From: Bacillota bacterium
GTDB taxonomy: Bacteria > Bacillota > Clostridia > Tissierellales > MES13
Direction of reading: 5' to 3'
NCBI GenBank assembly: GCA_009711765.1
Contig: VEND01000099.1
Span: 1 to 36,393 of the forward strand
Length of the DNA stretch: 36,393 nt
Both the position numbers and the translations under genes were made by a program. Position 1 is the first letter of the stretch. The number at the start of each line of letters is the position of its first letter. The notes below the pieces were generated by a model. That model was not told the origin of the DNA, ran no database searches, and worked only from the letters and a program-made list of their open reading frames with translations. This document shows, piece after piece, positions 15,732 to 25,680 of this stretch.

Positions 15732-18700
15732 ATGAATAAGACTGCGATTAAGAACTTTTCAATAAGAGCAAGAAATAAATTGATTGAGGATATAAAGCAA
15801 AAGGCATTTGAATTAGGAATTACTGAAAAAGAAATAAAGAATATAGAAACCTTTGAAGGTGGATTTCAGGTTGAAGGTACGGATATAAAAAGAACTATTA
15901 AATATTATCCAGCAGAAAAGGTAGAAAAAATAATTGAAGAAAAAAGAAATGATCTAGTCAGTAAAATTAAAGACAAAGGATTTGAGCAGATAATAGAAGA
16001 AGTTGCATATACTTGGTTTAATAGATTCATTGCATTAAGATTTATGGAAGTAAATGACTACTTACCAACAGGGGTTAGGGTATTATCTTCTGAAGAAGAT
16101 ACAGTTGAACCTGATATTATCAAAGAGGTTTTAAACTTAGACTTAGATATAGATAAAGAAATAGTGTATAATCTTCAAGATAACAATGATATAGATGAAT
16201 TATATAAATATCTATTAATAAAACAATGTAATAAACTTGGAGAAATCATGCCCACAGTATTTGAAGAAATAGCAGATTATACGGAGTTATTACTTCCTGA
16301 TAATCTACTAGCAGAAGGATCGGTGATTAGAGATTTAGTAGAATCAATTGATGAAGAAGATTATAAAAATCAAGTAGAGATTATAGGATGGTTCTATCAA
16401 TTTTATAACCAAGAAAAGAGAGAAGTTATTTTTGATAGCAATATGAGCAATAGAAAAAAAATTCCAAAATTCGATATTCCAGCAGCAACTCAAATATTCA
16501 CTCCTAAGTGGATAGTCAAATTTATTGTTCAAAACTCATTAGGAAAGTATTGGTTAAAATTTCATGAAGATAGCGATATAGCAATGAGTTGGGAATTTTT
16601 TATTAAAGATAAAAATGAAAAACTTAATAAAATAGATGAACAGAATATTAGTCCAGAAGATATAAAAATAATTGATCCTTCTATGGGATCAGGTCATATT
16701 TTGGTTTATGTATTTGAAATATTATATGAAATTTATTTATCTCAAGGATATTCAGAAAGAAAAATTCCTCAATTAATTTTAGAGAAAAATTTATACGGAC
16801 TAGAAATTGATGATCGAGCAACACAGTTAGCAATATTTTCAGTTCTTATGAAAGCAAGGCATAAAAATAGAAGATTATTTAGAAAACCAATAAAATTAAA
16901 TATTTACTCAATTCAAGAGAGTAATATTATTACTGAAGAAATGATTGATTATTTTGCTGATGGAGATGAACAATTAGAAAAAGATTTTAAACTTTTAGTC
17001 GATACTTTTAAAGATGCTAAAATATATGGTTCAATATTAAAAGTTGATAATATAAATTTCAATAGTATTGAAAAGAGACTTGATGAAATTAAGAATGAAC
17101 AAACACTAATGTATAGTTTAGGGTATAAAAATGTTCTTTTAAATATAGTGCCGTTATTAATTAAGCAAGGAAGGATAATGAATAAAAAATATGAGATAGT
17201 TGTAACAAATCCACCATATATGGGACATGGTAGAATGAATAAAAAACTTAAGGAGTATGTTCAAGACTATTATTCAGATGTAAAAACTGATTTATTCTCA
17301 ATTTTTATTAAAAAAGGTATAGATTGGACGAATATAAATGGTTATATAGGATTAGTAACACCATATGTATGGTTTTTTATAACATCTTATGAAAAACTAA
17401 GAAACTATGTATTAGATAAGACATCAATTAAATCCTTAATACAACTAGAATACAATGCATTTGAGGGGGCGACTATACCTGTATCTACTTTTGTATTGAA
17501 CAAACAAACTAAGAATACTAATGGTGAGTATATCAAACTATCTGACTTTAAAGGAATAAAAACTCAACCTTTAAAAGCAATTGAAGCGATTGAAAATCCA
17601 AATGTTTATTATAGATACAGTTGTAATCAAAGGGCATTTGGGAAAATACCGGGAAGTCCATTTGCGTATTGGGTAAGTGATCAGTTTATTAGTAATTTTC
17701 AAGATGGAGAATTACTAGAAGATAAAATTCCTGTAAAAAAAGGTATGGATACGGGTAATAATAAGAGATTTCTAAGGTATTGGTATGAAGTAAATTATTT
17801 GAAAGTAGGTATCAATCTTACTAGTGGAAAAGATACTATAGAATTTAACAAGAAATGGATTCCTTATAATAAAGGAGGAGGATTTAGAAAATGGTACGGA
17901 AATAATGAATACTTACTTAATTGGGAGAATGATGGGTCAGAATTAAGAAATTCTTCTGCTAATTTAAGGAGTAAGCATTTATATTTTAAAGATTCAATAA
18001 CTTGGAGTGCTTTAACTTCAAGCACTCCAAGTGCAAGATTATCTGATTATGGTGCTATTTTTGACTCGGCAGGGTCATCTATGTTTCCACAAAAAAATCA
18101 TATAAAATTTTACCTTGCTTTTATGAATAGCAAAATTACAGAAAAAATGTTAAAGTTAATTAATCCTACACTAAATTATGGTTCTGGAACTGTAGGAAAA
18201 TTACCAATTCTATCAATTAATAATGTAGAAATTAAAAATATAATAGATAGACTAACTGATGAATGTGTAATGATATGTAGAAAAGATTGGGATTCATTTG
18301 AAACCTCTTGGGATTTTAAAAAGCATCCATTACTTGAGTATAAAGAAGATGTTTATACAATTGAAGAATCGTTTAATAAATGGTCAGAGTTTAGAAATAA
18401 ACACTTTAATCAACTAAGACAAAATGAAGAAGAATTAAATGAAATATTCACAAAAATTTACGGCCTTGAATATGAATTAACACCAGAAGTGGAAGAAAAA
18501 GATATAACTATTAGAAAAGCAGATAGAGAAAGGGATATAAAATCGTTTATATCCTATGCAGTAGGTTGTATGTTTGGGCGTTACTCATTAGATGAGGAAG
18601 GACTAGTTTATGCAGGTGGAGAGTTTGATATAGATAATTATAAGAAGTTTAAACCAGTAGAAGATAATGTGATCCCTATAACAACTGACGATTACTTTGA

Positions 18701-19292
18701 AGATGATATAGTAAGTAGATTTGTAGAGTTTGTTAAAGTAACCTTCGGGGAAGAAACTCTTGAAGAAAATCTAGAATACATTGCAGAAACTATAGGAAAG
18801 AAATCAAATGAAACTTCAAGACAGGCAATAAGAAATTACTTTACAAAGAAATCAGGTTTCTATAAAGACCATGTAAAGACATATAGTAAGACACCTATAT
18901 ACTGGATGTTTGATTCTGGCAAACAAGATGGATTTAAGACACTTGTATATATGCATAGATATGACCCGTCACTAGTTGCTAAAGTTAGAACAGATTATTT
19001 ACATGAGTTACAGAAAAAATATGATGCTGAAATTAATAGGTTAGAAAGATTAATAGATTCAGATGTATCTGCAAGGGAGAAATCAGCAGCAAGAAAACAA
19101 AGAGACAAAGTTTCAAAACAATTACAAGAGTGTAAAGAGTATGACCAAGTAATTGCCCATGTTGCAAACCAGAGAATAGACATAGACCTAGATGATGGAG
19201 TTAAGGTTAACTATGCTAAATTCCAAAAGGTAGAAGTACCAAGGGGAGATGGAAAGAAACCATTAAAAGCAAACTTATTAGCCAAGTTGTAG
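15732..19292 (+). CDS. pglX: BREX adenine-specific DNA methyltransferase PglX
   Basis: 1186 residues. The SAM-binding motif DPSMGSGH is at about 315 and the catalytic NPPY (VTNPPYMGHG) at about 493, the order of gamma-class N6-adenine methyltransferases. A long target-recognition region follows (about 600-900), including the conserved TWSALTSSTPSARLS segment, and then a charged C-terminal domain with a coiled coil. PglX methylates a non-palindromic host motif so that BREX ignores self DNA; the target cannot be read from the sequence. It starts 16 bp after brxC with GGGGGATAAGG. A perfect 13-bp inverted repeat lies in the recognition region. Confidence 0.95.
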   Translation: MNKTAIKNFSIRARNKLIEDIKQKAFELGITEKEIKNIETFEGGFQVEGTDIKRTIKYYPAEKVEKIIEEKRNDLVSKIKDKGFEQIIEEVAYTWFNRFIALRFMEVNDYLPTGVRVLSSEEDTVEPDIIKEVLNLDLDIDKEIVYNLQDNNDIDELYKYLLIKQCNKLGEIMPTVFEEIADYTELLLPDNLLAEGSVIRDLVESIDEEDYKNQVEIIGWFYQFYNQEKREVIFDSNMSNRKKIPKFDIPAATQIFTPKWIVKFIVQNSLGKYWLKFHEDSDIAMSWEFFIKDKNEKLNKIDEQNISPEDIKIIDPSMGSGHILVYVFEILYEIYLSQGYSERKIPQLILEKNLYGLEIDDRATQLAIFSVLMKARHKNRRLFRKPIKLNIYSIQESNIITEEMIDYFADGDEQLEKDFKLLVDTFKDAKIYGSILKVDNINFNSIEKRLDEIKNEQTLMYSLGYKNVLLNIVPLLIKQGRIMNKKYEIVVTNPPYMGHGRMNKKLKEYVQDYYSDVKTDLFSIFIKKGIDWTNINGYIGLVTPYVWFFITSYEKLRNYVLDKTSIKSLIQLEYNAFEGATIPVSTFVLNKQTKNTNGEYIKLSDFKGIKTQPLKAIEAIENPNVYYRYSCNQRAFGKIPGSPFAYWVSDQFISNFQDGELLEDKIPVKKGMDTGNNKRFLRYWYEVNYLKVGINLTSGKDTIEFNKKWIPYNKGGGFRKWYGNNEYLLNWENDGSELRNSSANLRSKHLYFKDSITWSALTSSTPSARLSDYGAIFDSAGSSMFPQKNHIKFYLAFMNSKITEKMLKLINPTLNYGSGTVGKLPILSINNVEIKNIIDRLTDECVMICRKDWDSFETSWDFKKHPLLEYKEDVYTIEESFNKWSEFRNKHFNQLRQNEEELNEIFTKIYGLEYELTPEVEEKDITIRKADRERDIKSFISYAVGCMFGRYSLDEEGLVYAGGEFDIDNYKKFKPVEDNVIPITTDDYFEDDIVSRFVEFVKVTFGEETLEENLEYIAETIGKKSNETSRQAIRNYFTKKSGFYKDHVKTYSKTPIYWMFDSGKQDGFKTLVYMHRYDPSLVAKVRTDYLHELQKKYDAEINRLERLIDSDVSAREKSAARKQRDKVSKQLQECKEYDQVIAHVANQRIDIDLDDGVKVNYAKFQKVEVPRGDGKKPLKANLLAKL
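18000..18032. repeat. 13-bp perfect inverted repeat inside pglX
   Basis: ACTTGGAGTGCTT (18000-18012) and its exact complement (18020-18032) with a 7-nt loop, encoding the WSALTSSTPSA segment of the recognition region. It may reflect codon coincidence in a conserved motif or a recombination site. Confidence 0.7.
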
Positions 19293-19308
19293 AAAAGTAG
19301 GTGATAGG

Positions 19309-21864
19309 ATGAATTTAAATGAAGTAAAAAGAATATTAGAAGAAAACTTAAATAAAGAACCTTCAGATGGACAAAAGAGAAACATAGTTTTTTGGTATGA
19401 TGATGATGCAGAGTTTGTAGAAGATATTGATGGATTAGAGTTAGTTAATACAAAAATAATCAAACTAGAAGATAATAATAGTTTTTATATTAAGTATTTA
19501 TTAGAAAAAGAAGATGCTTACTCTAATTATCTGATTTACTCATCAAAACCTAAGCCAAAACCTAGAGAAAATTGGCTATTAGACATATTTAAATACAGTG
19601 AAGAATTTTTTACGGACAAAGCCACTGTAAACATGAGAAGTTTAGGTATTAAAGATGATACCTTGAAGTCAGTATTTAAGAAGTATACGAAGTTTTTCAA
19701 TAACAAAGAAAGATACAACAGATTTGCTTCATATAATATTAAAAACTATACTGAAGAAAAAGTAGATATTGCTGTACTATCTGCCTTATGTAAATTATCA
19801 GTTTTAGATTTTGAGTTAGTAGTTAAGTCTATCCTAATGGAAGAAGCAAATGAAGAAAATAAGTATATAGAAGATATAGAGAAGTTCGGGGATATAGATG
19901 CTTTTTGGAAGTTAGTAGAGACTAGATATGGATATCATATGGAAGAAAAAGATTTAGAGTCCCTTATGATAATGTTTATGGTAACAAATCTAAGTTATAA
20001 TTTAGACACTGGACTACCTAAGACATGGGAGAAATTTGTGTCTAATCAAAGGGCTAATTCAATAATACTGATAGATCACTTTATGAGTCATAAGGATGAT
20101 AGGGAAGTATATAATGTTTTAGCAAATAGTATAGAAGATAAACTTAACTTAAAGGATTATATTAAAAAATGGGATATAGATAAGTATATTTCATGTGATA
20201 CATTTATGGCCTTTGACTTAGAAATAATATCAAAACTAATAAGCAACCTAGTTGAAGATATTGGAGAGTATGAGAAGTACAGAAAGATTATTAATAAAAG
20301 AAGAACTACCCATTGGTATAGTAACTTTGAAAAAGAATATAATACAATCTATTATGCAATGGAGATATTGAAATTACAGGATGAATTGCAAAAAACACTA
20401 AGAGGTTCTAATGCATTTGAGATAGTAAACAACTATACGGATAAATATTATTTATTTGATTATTATTATAGAAAGTTTTATTTATCATATGATGCTATTA
20501 AGGAAAACAAAGAGTTATTTAGTAGTTTATCAGAAATCATTGAGAATACATATACCAATTGGTACTTAGATGAACTATCAATCAAATGGTCAAGTCGCAT
20601 TGAGGATGAACTAAAAGATGACATAAGGGTTCAAGGAGTTAATCAACAAAAGGACTTCTACAATAATTATATTAAGCCCCATGTAGAGAAAAATGATAGG
20701 GTATTTGTAATCATATCAGATGCGTTTAGGTATGAGGCTGCTGTAGAGTTTAATGATATATTAAACAAAGAAAGAAGGGGAACTACAGAACTTAACTTTA
20801 TGCAAGGGAGTATTCCTTCCTATACAAAACTAGGCATGGCAACTGTACTACCCCATAAGAAGATTGATATAGATAATGATGCGAAGGTTATAGTAGATGG
20901 AATTGATAGTCAAGGAACTCAAAATAGGCAGAAAATAATATCAAACTATTGTAATGAATCTGTAGCGATTCAATATAACGACATAAAGGATATGAAAAGG
21001 GCAGATTATAAAAAAGTCTTTACAGGTAAGAAATTAGTTTATATTTACCACAATGTAATAGATGCACTAGGGGATAAACCTTTAACCGAAAGGGAAGTAT
21101 TTGAAGGTGTAGAAAGGACCTTTAGTGACCTTAGTGATATTATAAGAAATTTAGTAAACAATGTGAGTGCCACAAATATTTATATAACAACAGATCATGG
21201 ATTTATATACAGAAGATCAAAATTAATGGAAAACAATAAATTATCTAAGATAAAGGTTTCATCTATTGAGGAGAGCAGAAGATTTATACTAGCAGAAGAA
21301 GTTTCAGATGAAAAGGAAATCTTAAACATACCACTAAACTACTTAGTTAAAGATACAAACTTAAATGCGATTGTTCCAAAAGGTATCACTAGATATAAAG
21401 TTCAAGGTGCAGGAGAAAATTATGTTCATGGTGGTGCTGCTCTACAAGAGATAATTATACCAGTTATTAAATTTAAAAATATAAGAAAAGATGAATATAA
21501 ATCTGAAAAGGTTGAAGTTAAACTAACTAATATAACTAGGAAAATTACAAATAGAATTACTTATTTAGAATTCTTCCAAACAGAGAAGGTAGAGGATAAG
21601 AAATTACCTATAACTTTAAAATTATATTTTGAAGATGAAGAAGGTAAACGAATATCTAATGAAAATATAATTATAGCAGATAGCAGATCATCTAGACCTG
21701 AAGATCGTACATTTAAGGAGAAGTTCACATTAAAGGATCAGGCCTATGATAAAGCAAAGAAATACTACTTAGTATTTGAAGATGATGAAGAAACAGTTGA
21801 AAAAATATATAATAAGATACCATTTAATATTGACTTATTAATTGTCAATGACTTTGGTTTCTAA
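19309..21864 (+). CDS. pglZ: BREX protein PglZ, alkaline phosphatase superfamily
   Basis: 851 residues. The metal-binding core of the alkaline phosphatase fold is seen as VFVIISDAFRYEAA (Asp at about 470) and IYITTDHGFIYR (about 622-633, with D and H ligands), followed by the conserved GAGENYVHGGAALQEIIIPV segment (about 703-722). This is the type 1 PglZ domain arrangement. PglZ is needed for both BREX methylation and restriction and probably acts as a metal-dependent nuclease or phosphodiesterase in the complex. The start follows AGGTGATAGG, 16 bp after pglX. Confidence 0.95.
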   Translation: MNLNEVKRILEENLNKEPSDGQKRNIVFWYDDDAEFVEDIDGLELVNTKIIKLEDNNSFYIKYLLEKEDAYSNYLIYSSKPKPKPRENWLLDIFKYSEEFFTDKATVNMRSLGIKDDTLKSVFKKYTKFFNNKERYNRFASYNIKNYTEEKVDIAVLSALCKLSVLDFELVVKSILMEEANEENKYIEDIEKFGDIDAFWKLVETRYGYHMEEKDLESLMIMFMVTNLSYNLDTGLPKTWEKFVSNQRANSIILIDHFMSHKDDREVYNVLANSIEDKLNLKDYIKKWDIDKYISCDTFMAFDLEIISKLISNLVEDIGEYEKYRKIINKRRTTHWYSNFEKEYNTIYYAMEILKLQDELQKTLRGSNAFEIVNNYTDKYYLFDYYYRKFYLSYDAIKENKELFSSLSEIIENTYTNWYLDELSIKWSSRIEDELKDDIRVQGVNQQKDFYNNYIKPHVEKNDRVFVIISDAFRYEAAVEFNDILNKERRGTTELNFMQGSIPSYTKLGMATVLPHKKIDIDNDAKVIVDGIDSQGTQNRQKIISNYCNESVAIQYNDIKDMKRADYKKVFTGKKLVYIYHNVIDALGDKPLTEREVFEGVERTFSDLSDIIRNLVNNVSATNIYITTDHGFIYRRSKLMENNKLSKIKVSSIEESRRFILAEEVSDEKEILNIPLNYLVKDTNLNAIVPKGITRYKVQGAGENYVHGGAALQEIIIPVIKFKNIRKDEYKSEKVEVKLTNITRKITNRITYLEFFQTEKVEDKKLPITLKLYFEDEEGKRISNENIIIADSRSSRPEDRTFKEKFTLKDQAYDKAKKYYLVFEDDEETVEKIYNKIPFNIDLLIVNDFGF

Positions 21865-21881
21865 GGAATCGGGGGATGTGC

Positions 21882-23912
21882 ATGGATGAGTTAGATAAAA
21901 AACTTAATGAACATTTTGCTGGGCGAGTGGTTAGAAAAGATTTAACGAAAAAAATTAAAGAGGGAGCAAATGTTCCAGTTTATGTGTTGGAATATTTGCT
22001 TGGAATGTATTGTGCTACTGATGATGAAGATAGCATTAATGATGGAGTTGAAAGAGTAAAAAAGATTTTATCAGATAATTTCGTTCGTCCAGATGAAGCA
22101 GAAAAGATTAAATCTAAGATAAGGGAACTTGGACAATATACAGTAATAGATAAAGTAACTGTAAAGTTAAATGCAAAAAAAGATATATATGAGGCTGAAT
22201 TTTCTAACTTGGGACTTAAAGGGGTAGAGATAGCACCCCATTATGTAAAAGAATACGATAAGTTGTTGGGTGGAGGTATTTGGGCTATATTGAAGATGAA
22301 CTATTTCTATGATGAAGAAATAAGAGATGGCAGTCCATTTAATATAGGTCAATTAACACCTATACAAATGCCAAACTTAGACTTAGAAGAAGTATTTAAG
22401 CAGAGAAGAAATTTTAGTAAAGTTGAATGGATTGATGCACTTCTAAGATCCATAGGTATGGAGCCTACTCAACTAAAGGAGAATGTAAAGTGGCATATGT
22501 TAGAGAGGCTAGTACCTTTAGTAGAGAATAACTATAACATGTGCGAACTTGGACCAAGGGGTACAGGTAAATCCCATGTATATAAGGAACTATCTCCAAA
22601 CTCCATCTTAGTGAGTGGTGGACAAACCACAGTTGCCAATTTATTCTATAATATGGCAAGAAAGCAAATTGGATTAGTAGGTATGTGGGATACAGTTGCC
22701 TTTGACGAAGTTGCAGGAATCACATTTAAAGATAAAGATGGCATCCAGATAATGAAAGACTATATGGCTTCTGGCTCCTTTGCCAGAGGGCGTGAAGAAA
22801 AGAATGCTTCTGCTTCTATGGTTTTTGTAGGTAATATCAATCAAAGTGTAGATGTATTATTAAAGACTTCTCACTTATTTGATCCTTTTCCTGAAGCAAT
22901 GGCCTATGACACAGCCTTTTTTGATCGTATGCATTACTATTTACCCGGTTGGGAGATACCAAAGTTTAGACCAGAATTTTTTACTGATCAATATGGGTTT
23001 ATTACTGATTATTTGGCTGAATTATTTAGAGAAATGAGAAAAAGATCTTTCACTGATGCACTAGATAAATATTTTAAATTAGGAAGTAATCTTAATCAAA
23101 GGGATGTAATTGCAGTAAGGAAAACAGTATCTGGACTTGTAAAACTAATATATCCAAATGGAGAGTACACAAAAGAAGATATAGAAGAAATAGTAAGATA
23201 TGCATTAGTTGGCCGTAGAAGGGTAAAAGAGCAACTTAAAAAAATTGGTGGAATGGAATTTTATGATGTACAATTTTCATATCTACATAATGATACCTTA
23301 GAAGAAGAATTCGTTTCTGTACCAGAGCAAGGTGGATCTACAATTATACCTGAAGGCATGGGCAAACCCGGTCATGTATATACTGTGGCCAGAGGGAAAT
23401 CAGGCATGTTCGGAGTATTTAAGGTTGAGACGGAAGTAGTTAATGGATCAGGAAAATTTGAAAAAACAGGACTTGCTTCTGATAGAGAAGCAAAGGAAAG
23501 TATTACAACAGCATTTAATTACTTTAAAGCCAACAGTAAAAATATAAGTGGAACAATCAGTACAAAAACAAAAGACTTTCTTATGCATATTCAAGATGTT
23601 CATGGTATTGGCTTAACCAGTGAATTAGCCTTATCTGCTTTTATTGGGCTATGCTCTGGCTCAATGAGCAAACCTGTACAAAGTCAATTGGTTGTATTAG
23701 GAAGTATGAGTATTGGTGGAACTATTAACAGAATTGAGGAGTTGCCAAACATCCTTCAAGTGTGCTTTGATGCAGGAGCAAAGAAGGTGTTATTACCTAT
23801 GGCTTCAGCAGCAGATATTGGGACAGTTCCACCAGAATTATTTGCAAAGTTTCAAATATCCTTTTATCAAAACCCACAGGATGCTGTGTTTAAGGCATTA
23901 GGGGTAGAGTAA
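21882..23912 (+). CDS. brxL: BREX Lon-like AAA+ protein BrxL
   Basis: About 676 residues. It has an N-terminal DUF4357-like/helical region, a AAA+ module with Walker A GPRGTGKSH (about 224-232) and Walker B-like DTVAFDEVAG (about 270), and a C-terminal Lon-like domain (about 560-676). By eye the Lon Ser/Lys dyad positions are not conserved: the usual GPSAG region reads HGIGLTSE and the Lys position is not Lys. BrxL forms DNA-binding ring assemblies and is required for restriction in type 1 BREX. ATG 21882 fits GGGGG spacing better than ATG 21876. It lies 17 bp after pglZ and completes the six-gene set. Confidence 0.93.
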   Translation: MDELDKKLNEHFAGRVVRKDLTKKIKEGANVPVYVLEYLLGMYCATDDEDSINDGVERVKKILSDNFVRPDEAEKIKSKIRELGQYTVIDKVTVKLNAKKDIYEAEFSNLGLKGVEIAPHYVKEYDKLLGGGIWAILKMNYFYDEEIRDGSPFNIGQLTPIQMPNLDLEEVFKQRRNFSKVEWIDALLRSIGMEPTQLKENVKWHMLERLVPLVENNYNMCELGPRGTGKSHVYKELSPNSILVSGGQTTVANLFYNMARKQIGLVGMWDTVAFDEVAGITFKDKDGIQIMKDYMASGSFARGREEKNASASMVFVGNINQSVDVLLKTSHLFDPFPEAMAYDTAFFDRMHYYLPGWEIPKFRPEFFTDQYGFITDYLAELFREMRKRSFTDALDKYFKLGSNLNQRDVIAVRKTVSGLVKLIYPNGEYTKEDIEEIVRYALVGRRRVKEQLKKIGGMEFYDVQFSYLHNDTLEEEFVSVPEQGGSTIIPEGMGKPGHVYTVARGKSGMFGVFKVETEVVNGSGKFEKTGLASDREAKESITTAFNYFKANSKNISGTISTKTKDFLMHIQDVHGIGLTSELALSAFIGLCSGSMSKPVQSQLVVLGSMSIGGTINRIEELPNILQVCFDAGAKKVLLPMASAADIGTVPPELFAKFQISFYQNPQDAVFKALGVE

Positions 23913-23938
23913 AGTTATTGTGTGAAAGGGGAAGTAGA

Positions 23939-25180
23939 TTGAGGTGGGTAAAAAAGAATTCAGATCTTTATAGATTGGATAATGGTAAAATTATTGAAAT
24001 TATAAACACTAATGATTTAGAAGATTTATTAAAACTGTATGCAGAAAAGTTTGAAATATCAGCATATAAACTTACTGAACATTTGCTTGAATCAGTAGAT
24101 ATAAGCAAATTAGACATTTACTTTTTTTCAGTGGCATACTTATTTAGGCAGAGTATAGAGTTGATTTTAAAGGCATTAGCATTTAAATATATTAGAAATA
24201 AAGAAGATAGAATAAAATTTCTTAAATTAACCAAGCATAATTTATACGATATTCTCATTAGAATCAAACCATATATTGAATCTGATATTAATGTTGATAA
24301 AAAATCCTTTGACTGGTTAATATCTTTCTTCGATAATATTAATGATATTGATAAAAAATCAGATGCTTTTAGATATCCATTCGGAATTTCAATTAAAAGG
24401 GACTGGCTTGGAGAGAAAGTATATTCAATTAACCCTGTATTGACAAAACAAACTCATATAGATTTGGTTAAATTCGCAAATAAAATGCTATCAACCTATG
24501 AGATATTAAATTCACTATACAATGATGTTTACGGGACATATAAGAGGGATGAGTCATTAAAACCAATTTTAATTGAGGAAGGTGGAAGTTATTATAGTCA
24601 AAGTGTTGTAGGGTATAAACATAGTTTTAAAAGTTACTACCCATATATTGAGTCATACACTAATTCAGCAGAGTATGTTTACTCATTAACCAATAATGAC
24701 GATAAGTTAAAAGAGTTTCTATTTATTCCAATGTGCTATCTTTATCGGAATGCAGTTGAATTATCACTAAAAGCAATTCTTATTGAAGAATGTTCACTTG
24801 ACCTACAGGAAGCATTAAAACAAATGAATAAGAAAAAACATAAAATTGTAGGACTTTGGAACTTAATTAAGGATGAAATTAAAGAACATGCCAGTCCAAC
24901 TGAAGGTGATAAAACTTTAGAAAACGCATTTATGTATCTTAGACATCTTAATAATTTTGATGTTGAAGCAGATAAATTTAGATATCCATTTAGCAAAAAT
25001 TTAAATATATATTTTGATAAGAAACATAAATTTGATATTGATAATGTTAATAACTTCTTTAAAGAATTGCTTTCATTTTTAAGTGGAGTTAAAGGTATGA
25101 TGTCATATCACAATGAGATAAAAGCAGAATGGCAATCAGAGATGCGATCAGAAAGGCTTAGTAATTTTGATAGATATTAA
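23939..25180 (+). CDS. Tandem HEPN-like protein following BREX
   Basis: 413 residues from TTG 23939 (AAAGGGGAAG at 23925-23934). Two repeats are visible, about 65-170 and 262-370. Each has the pattern Y-L-[FY]-R-x3-E-L-x-L-K-A, then K-H-x5-[LI], then a helix ending in A/S-D-x-F-R-Y-P-F. The helix with an R and a later KH resembles HEPN-fold proteins, many of which are RNases or nucleotide-binding toxins, but the exact family is not identified. The gene starts 26 bp after brxL with no terminator between, so it is probably the last gene of the BREX transcript and a candidate accessory subunit (inference). Confidence 0.65.
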   Translation: MRWVKKNSDLYRLDNGKIIEIINTNDLEDLLKLYAEKFEISAYKLTEHLLESVDISKLDIYFFSVAYLFRQSIELILKALAFKYIRNKEDRIKFLKLTKHNLYDILIRIKPYIESDINVDKKSFDWLISFFDNINDIDKKSDAFRYPFGISIKRDWLGEKVYSINPVLTKQTHIDLVKFANKMLSTYEILNSLYNDVYGTYKRDESLKPILIEEGGSYYSQSVVGYKHSFKSYYPYIESYTNSAEYVYSLTNNDDKLKEFLFIPMCYLYRNAVELSLKAILIEECSLDLQEALKQMNKKKHKIVGLWNLIKDEIKEHASPTEGDKTLENAFMYLRHLNNFDVEADKFRYPFSKNLNIYFDKKHKFDIDNVNNFFKELLSFLSGVKGMMSYHNEIKAEWQSEMRSERLSNFDRY

Positions 25181-25241
25181 TAAGTTTATCATTTAATTAA
25201 AATATTAAGAACTACAATACAATATTATGAATTCGTAAAAG

Positions 25242-25271
25242 ACTACTATCAATGTGATAGTAGTTTATTTT
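25242..25271 (+). terminator. Terminator at the end of the BREX transcript
   Basis: ACTACTATCA (25242-25251) pairs with TGATAGTAGT (25255-25264) over 3 nt, followed by TTATTTTTTTA. It lies about 60 bp after the last stop codon. Confidence 0.88.
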
Positions 25272-25471
25272 TTTATGAAAATTTATTTACTCATAAAGTT
25301 TCACATCATAACAATTTGGTCGTTAATGAGAGAATAGTAATTCCACAATAGTTTATAGTTGTAGATTCATTAGATACAGCATTTATAACACTCATGATGA
25401 AGTATGTTGTGGATGTATTAGTATATGTTTATTAATAAGTTCTAGAATGTTTTAGGTTGCTGTAAATATAT

Positions 25472-25518
25472 CTATTATATCTTATTTAATTACAGTTCTA
25501 TGAACCAATAAATGGAAG
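25472..25518 (+). repeat. 47-bp imperfect direct repeat, copy 1
   Basis: Matches 27801-27847 at 42 of 47 positions by eye, sharing CTATTATATCTTA, TTACAGTT and TATGAACCA. The two copies flank the primase gene in the same orientation. Confidence 0.6.
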
Positions 25519-25561
25519 TGAATAATAAATTAGCCTTTGAAATTAAATTTGTTTTTACCTT

Positions 25562-25598
25562 ACCCATCAGTCTAAGACTATGGGTTATTTATTTTTTT
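25562..25598 (+). terminator. Terminator-like hairpin before the primase
   Basis: ACCCAT...ATGGGT with an inner AGT/ACT extension (25562-25585), followed by TATTTATTTTTTT. No gene ends just before it, so it may act as an attenuator in the primase leader or as an orphan from a lost gene. Confidence 0.6.
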
Positions 25599-25647
25599 GA
25601 AAAAATTAAGGTGTTTTTTTGAAATAGGCTTAAAACATCACTAAAAT

Positions 25648-25678
25648 ACCTGCACTTCAAATTGAAAGGAGTGCAGGT
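25648..25678 (+). promoter_or_regulatory. Hairpin sequestering the primase ribosome site
   Basis: ACCTGCACT (25648-25656) is the exact complement of AGTGCAGGT (25670-25678). The Shine-Dalgarno AAAGGAG (25665-25671) runs into the stem, and the ATG begins 2 nt past it. Folding would hinder initiation, suggesting translational or autogenous control. Confidence 0.55.
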
Positions 25679-25680
25679 AA

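Larger units (their letters stand above)
25272..25647. other. Intergenic region upstream of the primase
   Basis: No gene was found. It holds one copy of a 47-bp repeat (25472-25518), an isolated terminator-like hairpin (25562) and A/T-tracts. The primase promoter was not identified with confidence. Confidence 0.5.

Noticed and set aside
24742..24996. Leftward frame opposite the HEPN-like gene, and similar antisense frames elsewhere (for example 10900-11328, 26639-26911, 30166-30375)
   Set aside because: They lie opposite well-supported genes, lack ribosome sites and show no domain pattern; they are by-products of A+T-rich coding sequence.
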